DNA of 64,000 nucleotides, taken from the NCBI RefSeq assembly GCF_032854445.1, contig NC_088298.1:3840160-3904159 (forward strand), read 5' to 3'. This DNA is from Liolophura sinensis. Its lineage: Eukaryota; Mollusca; Polyplacophora; Chitonida; Chitonidae. Made by a program: the position numbers and the translations under genes. Below, piece after piece: positions 40,516 to 51,769 of the stretch; positions within the stretch are counted from its first letter, which is position 1, and the number at the start of each line of letters is the position of its first letter. The notes under the pieces were generated by a model, which saw only the letters and a program-made list of their open reading frames with translations, searched no databases and was not told where the DNA came from.

Positions 40516-40525
40516 GTCACGTGAC
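40516..40525. promoter_or_regulatory. E-box palindrome GTCACGTGAC
   Basis: A perfect 10-bp palindrome of the USF/TFE/MITF type. It lies about 75 bp before a good donor (GACTCAG|GTAAAAC at 40598/40599) that could end a non-coding first exon of the gene at 41732-44342. The link to that gene is inference. Confidence 0.35.
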
Positions 40526-41509
40526 CAGCATCTCCTTCAGCGACGAGACAGAGAATAACCGGACCTGTGCGTGATCAAGTTCGTCAACAGTGACTCAGGT
40601 AAAACAAACAAGTTGTGATACATGTGGGAGGCGACGTATTCATGGTACTGTTACAGTGTGTCAGGTGAACGTATAGGTGTACACACATGACTGTTTATGA
40701 GTTTATTTGACCAGGTGCTAACTTTGCTCTGTTTCGTCACGCATCATGACGAACGCACATTGGTTTATACTACAGCATGGCATCCTTTAAATGCTACACC
40801 AGTTAGTGTATACCTGTATATGTAGACCTGTATGCGATGGCGTTCCTGGCTACACACAATGTACCGTTAAGATGCTTTTTCCCAACGCTCGCTTCTAAAT
40901 TACCCTAGAGCAAATCTGTAGACAATGTACGTCTTTGTCATGATAAGCTGAAAACAAAATATACCATCTAGAATGAACTGATAATGCTACAGTGGTAGTC
41001 TATACCTATATGTATATATTTATTTATATCTGATAGGTGTTTTACGCAGTACCCTACTTATATATACAGCAGGACCTTCTCCCGGCTTGTATGGCATTAC
41101 ATGTATGAATGAAACGCCTACGTAATTAAACGTGCGCACATTACATGCATGTATTCCGCGTGTTTACAAATGGCAGTTAATGACCTAAACTTTCGTCGGT
41201 GATAAAAGTTACTGTTTTTGTCGGATGTCTTGATCTTTAAAAGGTGTTTTTTGGTTTGTGTGGAAGGTAGGGTAGCTTGATTAACTACTAGAGAAATGTA
41301 TAAGCTTGGGTACCAATACCGGAAGTAATATTTTGTTACATTTATTCTCTCTCCAAAAAATCTTCGGTTAAATCCGTTCCCTTAGTTATGAAGGATTGCA
41401 CTTTCGTCGATCTAACCGATTAAGCCGTTTTTGAGTAAGAGTTAATTCGTTATTAAGAATGGGTTCGTCCGTTATATCGACGAATTAAATTGCAATTAAT
41501 TGAGGGGCC

Positions 41510-41572
41510 AGGACTTCCGTCTGTAAAGCAGACCGCCGTCATATAAGTGAAAATAAGATTATAATCAGTCAA
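41510..41572 (+). mobile_element. SINE family A, 3' remnant
   Basis: AAGCAGACCGCCGTCATATAAGTGAAAATAAGAT, a short piece of the conserved 3' body, 160 bp before exon 1 of the Cys-rich gene. Confidence 0.55.
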
Positions 41573-41731
41573 TGACATTTTTTTTATGTCCTTGGGGTTT
41601 TTTCTTCTTTAAAGTTTGTATTTTATTCGGTATATTATACATGCAATACATTATAATGTTAGTGAAATAATATAATATGCATGTTTTCTATGTGTGCCCA
41701 AACAAGTAACAAGGACGTGCTGATCTGGACA

Positions 41732-44342
41732 ATGGATCTTTTGCGGGTGTCGACGTTTTCCTTGCTGATACTGCACTTAGGTTAGTAATGTAGTACATAC
41801 AGAGGATGTATGCAAGGTACACACTAATGTTCCTGTGCAAATTTGTTAACAATTGATGTGTGCCTGTGAAACACGTCTTGTGTATTGTTGTGTATATTTT
41901 TATTATTACTATTTTTTTTGGTGTGTTTTGTTTTGTGTGTGTGTTTTTTTAGATCTGTTCACAAGAGCCAGATTCTGTTCTCTTTTGATAGGTTCCTATT
42001 GTCTGTTACCTATATTTCTATATCTGCTCTGTCTTCAGGAAATTAAATAGTAATAGACTGTTGTCTGAGTGATGTTGGAATGTATTGTGTTACTGCAGTG
42101 TATTATTCTGTCAGTACACCAGATTACTCTGTGAAATATAGCACATATATTCTGTTAATTTAACATTAACATCTTAAATTTAAGACATTACTGACTAACA
42201 TAATACTCTGTAAATATGACACAGTAATTCGGTATAATAACAGAATGCCAATAAGAATACTTTGCGTTGAAATGAGCACATTTTTTTTAAATAGCAGCTG
42301 AAATTGAATTGAATTCAATTGAATTTTTGTTTCAGTTACCGAAGTCTATTCTTGTACGGAACCGACAACCTGTGTCCGTGCTGATGATTCGTGCAGGTAA
42401 ATCATCCAGTCATGAAATCGGTCACGCAATATAACGCGATTCGGGTCCAAGCTGAATAGTGCGTTGTTCTCTTTCAATACATAACACGTTACCAGCTTGC
42501 TCACGAAACGTCATTGCCGAGGCAGGATGTGAGTACTCTTTTTACCGTATTTATCAGAGGTATACTGGGGTACATCACTGGACCCCAAGAGACTAGACCC
42601 TCCATGGCTTATGTACCCGAGAATTAAATGCTGTAGAAATCAAGTGCGCATCATAAGAAATTAGGAATATTAAACACTATCTATGAAAGCTATACGGGGT
42701 ACCTCAGAGAACATTTCCATCATTTTTTACATTTATGTCAAAGAAACAACATAGTTTGTCTATGAGTAAAATAATATAAGTACCAACTATTTTTATTTCA
42801 ACTATTTTTAGTAACATTATAACAAAAAATAAATAGTTTGGTTATTTACAATAATAAGAAGACAAATTTATTTGTCTTTGGATTGATTTATTTCATTATT
42901 GTTTACCGCCATATACTCAAGAATATTTCATTGAAACGATGGCAGTCAGTTTTTCGATGAAGGAAAACGGACCGCCTGGGGCAAACCCCTGACCTTTTGG
43001 CAAGTTTCTAACGAATATTCCCACACGGCTAGTTTTGTAGCCGCAACCCATGTGTCCTATATAGCGATTGAAAGGCTGATGTGATGGATTTAAATTAAAT
43101 TTAAAATGATTTAATTTAAAATGTACATCAATTTAGGCTCTTATCTGAAATAATCTCAGATAATCACTGTATGATCAATAAGGTCGGAATATTATACAGT
43201 TTGTTAGTTTCTTCTTCTTCGCCTTTATATACACATGCAGAGAAGTCCAGAAGTTTGTGAGCTGTCGAGATGATCAAAGTCGAGATTGTTCCGAGGCTGT
43301 CCGTACAAGGCACGAGGTGTCAATCAAACTCATCAAAAGTACATATTCCAAATCCCCGTTTAACTGTGTCTTTAGCAAAGGTAAATGTATATACATGTAT
43401 ATATCAATTTGTTGTATGAATGATGATGATAGCGCATTAATTAATTCTGTATAAACCGGCGTTTGCATAACTGGAGCTTTTTCCTATAATCAGCCACCAT
43501 AAAAACCGAAGTTTACTTAGCAAAGTCATGGTTTTGCATCCAAGCGTGTTGCGGAATGTTTTCATACTCCTCCCAGCGCATGCATCGCTCTCTACCTTTC
43601 GCTTTACAACACTGTCACCAATAGACCAGCTTGACCGCTTGGAGCAAGTGAGACGACGCACGTGGGCTTGTTAGGTTTGGTGGCGTCGTACTCAACAATT
43701 TTTCAGTCATATGACGAAGAAGGAATCTTTAGGGTGCATGAAATGTGCCTCCTTGTCGCAGGGCGGATTTCCAACGCTCTTTTATCTAGCGCTGCTTCAC
43801 TGAGACGACTTACCAAAGACAAGTAAGGCGTCCAGCCCGAGCCATTATACTGATACGGCTCAACCAGTCGTTGCACTATCCCCTTCATGCTGAACGCCAA
43901 GCAAGGAAGTTACAATTTCCTCTTTTAAAGTCTTAGGTGAGACTCGACCCAGGATTCATTCTGGACCTACCGCTCCTGAGGCGGACAATCTACCAACTGT
44001 GCTATCCGGGCCGGTCGGTTGTTCGAGACTAGGAGGCGTTGATGTATTGCTGTTTATTTTATTGCATAATTATTGTTAGTATTTATTTATTTATTTATTG
44101 GGTGGGGGGCATCTATTTGAAGTCACCGTAGTATGTAAAGTACGCACAAAACTAAAGATCTTTGCAACATCCACATCAACTTCCACATAAAGGTATTTAT
44201 TACAAGACGTTACGTCAGTTTCCGGTGTAGCTATATTTTTTTCGTCGTTTATATGTTGACAGGGTCCAGCAACTTCCGGTGCGGGTTTGTCGCCATCTTC
44301 CTTGCCACAGTGCTCTCCAAGGTCTTAAACAACTTCCTTTAG
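41732..44342 (+). CDS. Small secreted six-cysteine, probably GPI-anchored protein (GFR-alpha/GAS1-like domain)
   Basis: Four exons fit by splice signals and phase: 41732-41780, 42336-42396, 43241-43380 and 44263-44342 (49 + 61 + 140 + 80 = 330 nt, 109 residues and TAG; phases 1,2,1). Exon 1 is a signal peptide (MDLLRVSTFSLLILHLG) with likely cleavage at VYS|C23. Cysteines lie at 23, 29, 36, 45, 53 and 79, giving three possible disulfides. The end, GSSN at 84-87 then a short basic spacer and a hydrophobic tail (CGFVAIFLATVL...), looks like a GPI attachment signal. The spacing CX5CX6CX8C, then DCSEAV and KSPFNCVFSKG, recalls one GFR-alpha/GAS1 domain (C..A...C..D..C, C..A, SLYNCRC), although one Cys of the last pair is Phe. 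Those families are GPI-linked receptors or co-receptors with two or three such domains; one domain alone would be unusual. Without transcript data the model rests on phase and composition. Confidence 0.6.
42885..43075 (-). mobile_element. SINE family A, minus strand, diverged
   Basis: TTTACCGCCATATACTCAAGAATATTTCATTG, ACGATGGCAGTCAG and CCGCCTGGGGCAAACCCC match the reverse complement of the family body. It lies in the second intron of the Cys-rich gene. Confidence 0.7.
43680..44022 (-). mobile_element. SINE family B, full length with tRNA-like head
   Basis: Read on the minus strand it begins near 44020 with GGCCCGGATAGCACAGTTGG (A box TAGCACAGTTGG) and TAGATTGTCCGCCTCAGGAG, then a degraded B box, and continues into GGCGTTCAGCATGAAGGGGA, GTGCAACGACTGGTTGAGCC and ends ACTGAAAAATTGTTGAGTAC. 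It lies in intron 3 of the Cys-rich gene. Confidence 0.85.
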
Positions 44343-47300
44343 ACTCGTGAACTGTAAAGAAAAGCCAGTCTGACGTCATCATTCTCATTTCAAATAAGAA
44401 TCATACTCTTACCATGAAACGCTTGCGTGGTATTTTTTTATATCGAATTTATGATGTGGTCTAACATGTAAGTTTGAAAGTACAGTTTTTTTAAAGCTTA
44501 TCATGTAGCTTTCTTTCTGGGGCGTAAAAATAGCTTTAATCTGCACATTTCATACGATCAGAGCAGTATGTCCCGAAATTAAATAGCCTGCTGTGGTGAC
44601 GTCATCGGTGATAGCAGTCAAAATAACTTAGTTCGTCGAAGAGTCGAAACTGGGAGCGCGAATCTGGCCCCGTGTTCCCAGTATGTTCATCGATGACATC
44701 ATTTCCGAATATTTCCGACCACTGATGGAAAATATGCATAAAACACAATTGTTTTTAAGAAATATTAAATATGCTCCAAAAATAATTTTTCTTTTGGCAT
44801 ATCTTTCATTATTTTCCTCAAAACCATAATCTTTATCATTTTGTTTTATGATACCTTTTTTATGTATTTCATGAACCTTACAACTTGACTATATAACTCG
44901 TAGTCGTGCGCAAATACTACTGAAAGCAAATTAAGTATTACTAATATACAATGTAAAATAATCCGCTTTGTATTCATGTTATCCAGAAATTAAAATATGA
45001 TACATAATTGGTGGGTGTGTAAGTCTTGAATTTCCCTTCACCAATTACGTGTATGTACCCTGCAACATTCTTTGTGTGTTTCCGTCCTCACTGAAAGGTG
45101 CTGACAGCTTAATTCTATTTGAATCCCTCTTAATGTCTTGTGCTTTATATATATTTCTTAGTTCTTTAGTGTTGTGCATTCTTTTGGAAATTAGCCTTCC
45201 GATTATTGTCCAAGAATTTATGTCCACTATGTTTAGATGTCAAGATTCCTTACAAAAGCTGACAATATTAAAATGTTGACACATACGTGCGTGTATAAAG
45301 GAGGTGGAAGAAATACTAGTGCATGGTATACCTATGAAAGAATGACTTACTTGGTATATATATATATATATATATATATATGCTCTAATTTCACAAAATG
45401 AAACTTTTTATCTACAACTGCTGGTGTCTGTGAGCTATATAAGGATCACCAATTATAGGTCTGTTACTACGACTGTCTGTGAGAGAGTCCAAGAACCGAC
45501 ACCTGCATTTGTCTGTGAACTATATGGGAATGCACAATTATAGGTCTCTTATTACAATTGCCGGCGAGAGCTTCCAAGAGCTTCCACCACTTTCATAAAT
45601 TCTCTTGAGGCTATTCTCGCACTATTATTGCATACTTGCGTACACAAACAAAGACGCATGTACAGTTTTAAACTTGTATTTCCAACAGATTCACAAAGCA
45701 TTACCATTTCTTCTCGCAAACCTGACACAATCCGATCTTCTAAATGTACCTTCACTGATCAGAGAACTCTATCAACACAACAAGGTTTAAATTCTGGCCG
45801 ATAAATCAACAACAGGTGTGAACAAGCTTGGCTGCAAATTGGTCAGCAGTACATACGATTGCAAATTGGTCAACAGTACTGTGGCGATTTTGCTAGAGAC
45901 AGTATATTATTTCATATAATTGCATGGGAGGTTAGGGGTTAATTTTCTGCCTTGTCCATAACCTAGACACTGGTTTTACCTGTAGAATGTAAATTTTTTA
46001 TGGGTTAGAGATATCCTTAAATTAAATTAGAATTTTTGTGGAATATTTTGAAATATATATATATATTTTTTTGTAACATATAGAGACAGGATATTTTGTG
46101 GACTCATGAGAGCAAGTTGTTTTTGGCGCCTTAATATAACTTTTGAAGGACACAGTTTCCGTGGACCCCTGTCCTTTCCAACGTAAGAATTTTAATACTT
46201 GATGACTTAATTAGAACACCATATTTCACGTATAATACATTGACATGTTGAAGGAGTTTCTCTCCAAGCTTGGTGATCGGATATTGTTTGGCTAGGTTGC
46301 TAACAACATTTTTTTTTAGCGACCTTAAGTTTGGCGAAACATCCGCCATTGTGAATATTTTGAAGTGACAAATTCGAGTAGAGTTTCCATTACTTTTGGA
46401 CATATTCTTGCTGTAACAAACCACGTACGGTATCTTTCCAGTTAAAACAACATTAGTACTCACTGACTGTGGCATGATTTTGGCATAAAACGTCCTTTAT
46501 ACCAAGTTTAAGACACTAAATCATTTTTTTTTTGTGGTTGTTGTTGTTGTTTCGCCGCGCACGATCGTCGTTCACGGTGAACTGCCGCTAGACGAGGTTG
46601 TCTACTTTACGACATCCTTTAGTGTTAAACTCATATTGAAGAGTTTCAAAAGGGGCATTAACTTGTATTTGCGAAAGTAAATAGTTTCACTCCACAGGCT
46701 CATCTCCTTTCTACCTACAAGTTATTGTCCATCTTTCCATTATTAAGAAAAAGAAAAAAAAAAAATGTGCCATGACATTAGATACGCATGTACATGTATA
46801 GTATTTCTATACACAGATGTTGTTACTTTGGTATTAGCCAATCAGTGCTCTGAGTACCATCCTTGGTACTCATGAATATTTATGAGCGTAGAATACTGGG
46901 CAAATTCCCACTTTTAGTCCCAGATGATCTCGGACCACCGTCGTGTTAACATCTAAAATTCCACCTAGTTAGCTTTCTAAGGCAGGTATTTTACACGCAT
47001 ATAAGCAGTGTGAAGTGGTAGCTAGATAAGTTGTCAGCACTGAAGTGGGATTTCAGCTTTAGAGCATACCTAGAGACAGTGGGACTGCTAGTTCCAAATT
47101 GTGACACAAGTGTTCCCAGACTGTGGGACTGACTTTCCCAGGCTGTGAGACTGATATTCCCAACCATGATTGAGACAGTATATCTCAATAGTTTGTAACT
47201 GGGATTTTCTGGACCAAAATTTTATAATTCCCAAGTATGAGCTGAAACATTTATACTGGGAGAATTTGTGCATAAGTGCCCCTGAGCAATATATTGCTGG

Positions 47301-48705
47301 GATTCCCAGTTTCGGCACAGTGAGACGCCGAGTCCCAGAATTTGGAACTCGTTTTCCCAAGTTATTACTGGACCAATTCTGGAACTGTTACTCCCAGAGA
47401 AGACCTGAAAGTATTATTTACTGATAATGTGCCCACACATGGCTGACATATTGTCTATATAACACCAGTAGGACATACCACTATCACAGCAGCACTAGGT
47501 TTAATACCTCCCTGAGATATCCTTAACACAGTTATCTGAACCATCTGAAGTACAGATGTTGTGTTTGTACACAGTACTGGCACTTTTACATATATATATA
47601 TTAACATACTCCTGTCACTCTGTTTTAATAAAACTGTTGCTGCTTTTTGTTGAACCTTAAAAATCGGACTTTTCTTGGTTATTCGAAGTTCAGAGCTAAC
47701 TAGTGGTTTTCCCAAACATACTACTGAAAGACACGGACTGACCGAGCTGACATTCAAAAGAATCCATAGTAGCGAACGTCTCCAGCAGTATACAGATATT
47801 GTTCCAGAGTTCGACACTGGGTGCTTCACGCTACCAATATTGTGCTTTCCCCTGTAGTAAATGGTGTGATTTGGAACTGTGATTTGGGATATCTGTATCG
47901 TTAAGAAGATATATATATATATAAAAACAAATCGCTACAGTATATAATGATTGCATGTTTAACATATGTATACTGTATATACATTAAAAATGCCTCAAAA
48001 TGATGGAGCTCAGGGCTAGGATTATCGATTACTGTCACTGAGGTCTCATGGGTAGTGAGAGAGAGAGAGAATTTAAATTTTCTGTCTGATGCCGGGGTGA
48101 CCAATTACATTGGTTACATTAAGTATCCTAAGGGTGAGCAACCATGATCCCGCTCGTCAGTTATCTCCCTTTTACCATAATTTGCGCTTCACGTGAAAAC
48201 ATGTACACGTACATGTGTACTCACGTTTTGCCGCAATTAAAGGGAATTTTAAGCTTGGAGAATCCTTTAATATAATAGCATTAACAAGATTTGGTGAATT
48301 CACAATGACCAAGTGGTATTTTTTCCAACTTTTGTCCTACATTATTATTTACATTCAAACCCTAGTTATCGGAGAATTTAGTTAGACGGCTTAGAGAATG
48401 GTATCTTCATTTCGGCGGGCTATACAGCCGAACACGTAATTTTCTCCCATCAAAGTAATTTTAGTACATTGTTCAAGTTTGCAGGGTGTAGTCCTATATA
48501 TGTACTCCGGAAGTGAGCTCAAATAGTCTAAGAACTCGGCGGCAGGCTAAGTACAAGGGAACGCAGTTAGTGTATAATTGTTTAATTGACAGTCTTGATA
48601 TGCCACAAGTTCGCGAGCTTTAGTTTCACCTTAGATCGCTTTATACAGTTTGACATTAGCAGGTATCAGACCACGCCGTTATGTAAATATAATTAATTAA
48701 CTTTA
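44343..48705. other. 3' UTR of the Cys-rich gene and intergenic DNA
   Basis: No gene is recognised. Contents: a (TA)n run at 45355-45381, a stretch at 47080-47420 rich in GGGACTG/TTCCCA and CTGGGA words that pairs loosely with itself, a GA run near 48056-48070, and ACATGTACATG tracts. A 114-codon minus frame at 46131-46475 and others are not protein-like by any family I know. Confidence 0.5.
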
Positions 48706-48707
48706 TA

Positions 48708-48964
48708 CATTCATTTGATAGGTGTTTTACGCCATCATCAAGAATATTTCACTTATACGACGGCGGGCAGTATTATGGTGGGAGGAAACCAGCGGAAATC
48801 CACGAACATCCGCAGGTTGCTGTCAGACCTTCCCACGTAGGTCTACGGCCAGAGAGGACACCAGCCGGTCCTGAGCTCACAGCGACCGCACTGGTGACTG
48901 CGGGGCTCATTTAATTGTCATTGTGCGCCGCTGGCACGCTAACCACCTCGGCCACGAAGATCCC
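48708..48964 (-). mobile_element. SINE family A, full length, minus strand
   Basis: On the plus strand: TTTGATAGGTGTTTTACGCC, CAAGAATATTTCACTTATAC, GGTGGGAGGAAACCAGCG, CCGCAGGTTGCTGTCAGACC, CCTGAGCTCACAGCGACCGC and GGCACGCTAACCACCTCGGC + CACGAAGATCCC. It is the cleanest complete copy of the family in the window, from tRNA head to tail. Confidence 0.88.
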
Positions 48965-51600
48965 TTTAATTAAAGGTGTGAGCTATATATATAGATAAGT
49001 TGAATTTAAATTCTTTTAGGCCTATTGGTGGCCACGCAATACCATCTGACAAGTTAGAGGCACCGTACAACTAGAACAATGTGCACACACATACATCACA
49101 CGTTTCAGAAAACTAGCGAGATTTGACAAAGCACCTGGTATGGTAAGGCGGGGAATCCGCCACAGTGCAACGAACTGCGCACCTCAAGATGCGAAACTAA
49201 CTATAGCTGTGAGTGACAGCTGCTGACACACTCTTAAGGTCACTTCTTTTTCAGTTCTGTTTTAATCTTCTATTTACTGTTACTGTTTCACTGCTATATG
49301 TCATGTGTACGATTTATAAAGCTCCAAAAATACACTGAAGCTAAGTATAGTTCATAAAATTGAAAAAAGTGGACTTCTCCAGTTGCACTGAAATATCGCT
49401 TTTTGCATCAGACACTTTAGAGTGGGGAAAATCACAGCTCCACAAATGTAACTTTCTGAAAAATTATTGAGCACGAAGTTATGCACTAATCAATTAAATA
49501 CATATATAACAAATGTTCAAACTTATACTTCCGCTACGCATAACATGTTAATGTTAATGATAGCTAGATGACCACATGCGCTCTCAACCAGTGAATGGGT
49601 GCTTGGGGTTTTACGTCGTACTTAACTATTTTTTCAGTTATTCGAACCCTTACTTGAAATGCAACCTTCTCTCCATAATGACTTCGTCAGCCCACTGTAC
49701 TTTGAAGGATACCTGACAGATTATGCCCGAAATACTAATTTTAAACTTGCCAACGTGACAAAACTGATCACATTATAAAGTTTATTTATTTTTTTTTACA
49801 TATGAAGACCAACGTTAACCAGAACGATACCTTGAGAGCACGCAAAAATATACACGTGAAAGTTTCAGTAATGATATTTCTCTGGTTAACATTGATCTTT
49901 ATATTGTAAATTAAAGACAGCCCCTCGTTTGAACGAAAAATAAGCGTTTTAGAACGAGGGTGTATTTTTGATCGAGGGTGCTTTTTCGGTGGGTTATTGC
50001 TAAGCAACCACCTCTTTTATTGTCATATTGCTTTTATGGGTGATTCGACCAAGTTTTATACTTCTGATTTGGACTGTACTGATTTGGATTTTGACATTGC
50101 ACTATCTTATCGAGCCTCTCTGGGGCCGGTTATGCGCCTTACCGTACCGGGGCGTTGTGCATACCAATTGTCTGGTGGCTTCATGACTAATCTTACATCT
50201 AGTAAGAATCTGAACTGAAATACAGAACGATGATTGCATGGATGGCCAGTATTTTGTGAAATTCTAGACCAAAAACGATGTCTAATATTGCAATTCACAC
50301 CACTGCATTTATTTTCTTTAATTCTGCTAAACCCTTTGTTTTAGGGGATGTGTATTGTGCTACTATCTAAGCATTCACATAAACAGTTAGAATAAAACGT
50401 TGGGTAAAAATGTTGACAAGGCCATATTTCACCAGTTTTGTACGTGTGACCATTCCCCAATTATCACACTGTAGTTTCTGCTCTGGAATTACTGTGTATA
50501 GTGTAAATCCTTTTTTGCAGTTATGTTAAAAGATTCAAATACTTTGTTCTTATTAAGTTATCGATTGTATGTAGGGCCTACATGTGCGCCCATGGTCTAT
50601 TAGTAGGCCCCTAGGGATCTCGTGTCCATGTCCAGCTAAATGCCATAACAATAATGAAATTCGTATTTAAAATTCGTATTTCCGGCGAACAGTTAATCCA
50701 TTTTACAGGCTGATTGTCCTACCACTTTGCAATCCAACTCCTGTTGCAACAAATAATTCGCCCAACGCACGACAACAGTCCTGCATGAAACTAAATACAT
50801 GGTTGCTGGACTCCAACATGGAGTATAAGCCTAGGCTGAGCGCTGCGGTTGTAACCTACACGTATGGGAATAATGATGGAATGAACGTTATGACAGCTGT
50901 ACCTAGGCGAATTGAGATTGCTTTCTCATTAAGTACATACAAAACCGTGTTTTAAAGAAAAATGAAATTTAATTTGTAAGGAATACTGCTTGCTCTACAT
51001 GACCGACATTTATTTTAACATGCCATTACCCGTTTGAGCCATAAAGAAGTGCCTCAATTAATTGTGTGGTGAGATCATTGTATGTTCGGTGAAAAAAAAT
51101 GTATTGATGTACTTTTTTTATTAGTGTTTGCTGCCTTGCTGAAGATTTTTTCCCTTATTTGACAAGCGCTCAGTAAACATATAGTTGTGGAGGAAATTTG
51201 AGTGAGCGGAAGATGAGCGCTGTGCCAGTGTAAAGAAACCAGTGAGAACCAGTTAACCTTTACAGAAGATGCTGAGTATGGGGCATTAGTATGCACTTTT
51301 CTCGTGTAAAGCTTTACTATTTCGCCTCGAAGGTTTCCTTCTTGTTAGTTCAGAACTCCCGCCGTACATGTGACGGGTGCCCCTTCACTTCCGTCATTAT
51401 GTTTCTAGAACCTTCTTCCGAGGAAATCCCCAACATGACGTCACAGCTTATTCTCACAAACTCATGTCGAAGGGTGTTTCCTGTTTCTTGTGTGTCTGAT
51501 ACACAGCTGTGTTACTTATTTTATTTCCTGTGTCCTTCTCATGATTTAACGGCTGCTAAATTTTGCACAAACTCTTATAAACATTGGGGAAGCCCAACGT
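48965..51600. other. Intergenic DNA upstream of DNAJC7
   Basis: No supported gene. It holds a family B SINE scrap (TTTTACGTCGTACTTAACTA at about 49609), a small acidic ORF at 50036 described separately, and otherwise unique AT-rich DNA. Confidence 0.5.
49995..50218 (+). other. Small ORF behind an X-box-like motif
   Basis: ATTGCTAAGCAACC at 49996-50009 resembles an RFX X-box. An ATG at 50036 opens MGDSTKFYTSDLDCTDLDFD IALSYRASLGPV and so on for about 60 codons, with no known domain. It could be the first exon of a lost or transposon-derived gene; the evidence is weak. Confidence 0.2.
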
Positions 51601-51672
51601 AAAAAGTGAAATCTTCTCCCGCCATTGACACACATTTTACCTTTCCTCACCAAAGAGCTCCAAACGTCCGTG

Positions 51673-51681
51673 TCTCGCGAG
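51673..51681. promoter_or_regulatory. DNAJC7: TCTCGCGAG promoter element
   Basis: It lies 89 bp upstream of the DNAJC7 start codon. TCTCGCGAGA is the known BANP/'CGCG' element of many TATA-less housekeeping promoters in animals; here nine of ten bases match. No TATA box is seen at a useful distance. Confidence 0.5.
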
Positions 51682-51769
51682 GTTTGCCGAGATCACCGTG
51701 AAGGTTTCTGAGGGAGACGGTGTAGAGGGGGGAAGAAAAATTCAAAGGGGAACCAAAAAGAAGGCAAAA

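Noticed and set aside
43940..44022. tRNA gene on the minus strand
   Set aside because: The A box and clover-leaf start are present but the B box is degraded and it continues directly into SINE family B body, so it is a SINE head.
46131..46475. 114-codon minus-strand ORF
   Set aside because: No domain, splice context or repeat partner was seen, and the length is compatible with chance in 64 kb.
47080..47420. Possible long inverted repeat built on TTCCCA/TGGGAA words
   Set aside because: Only short segments such as AGTTCCAAATT pair across the centre; the arms do not align continuously.
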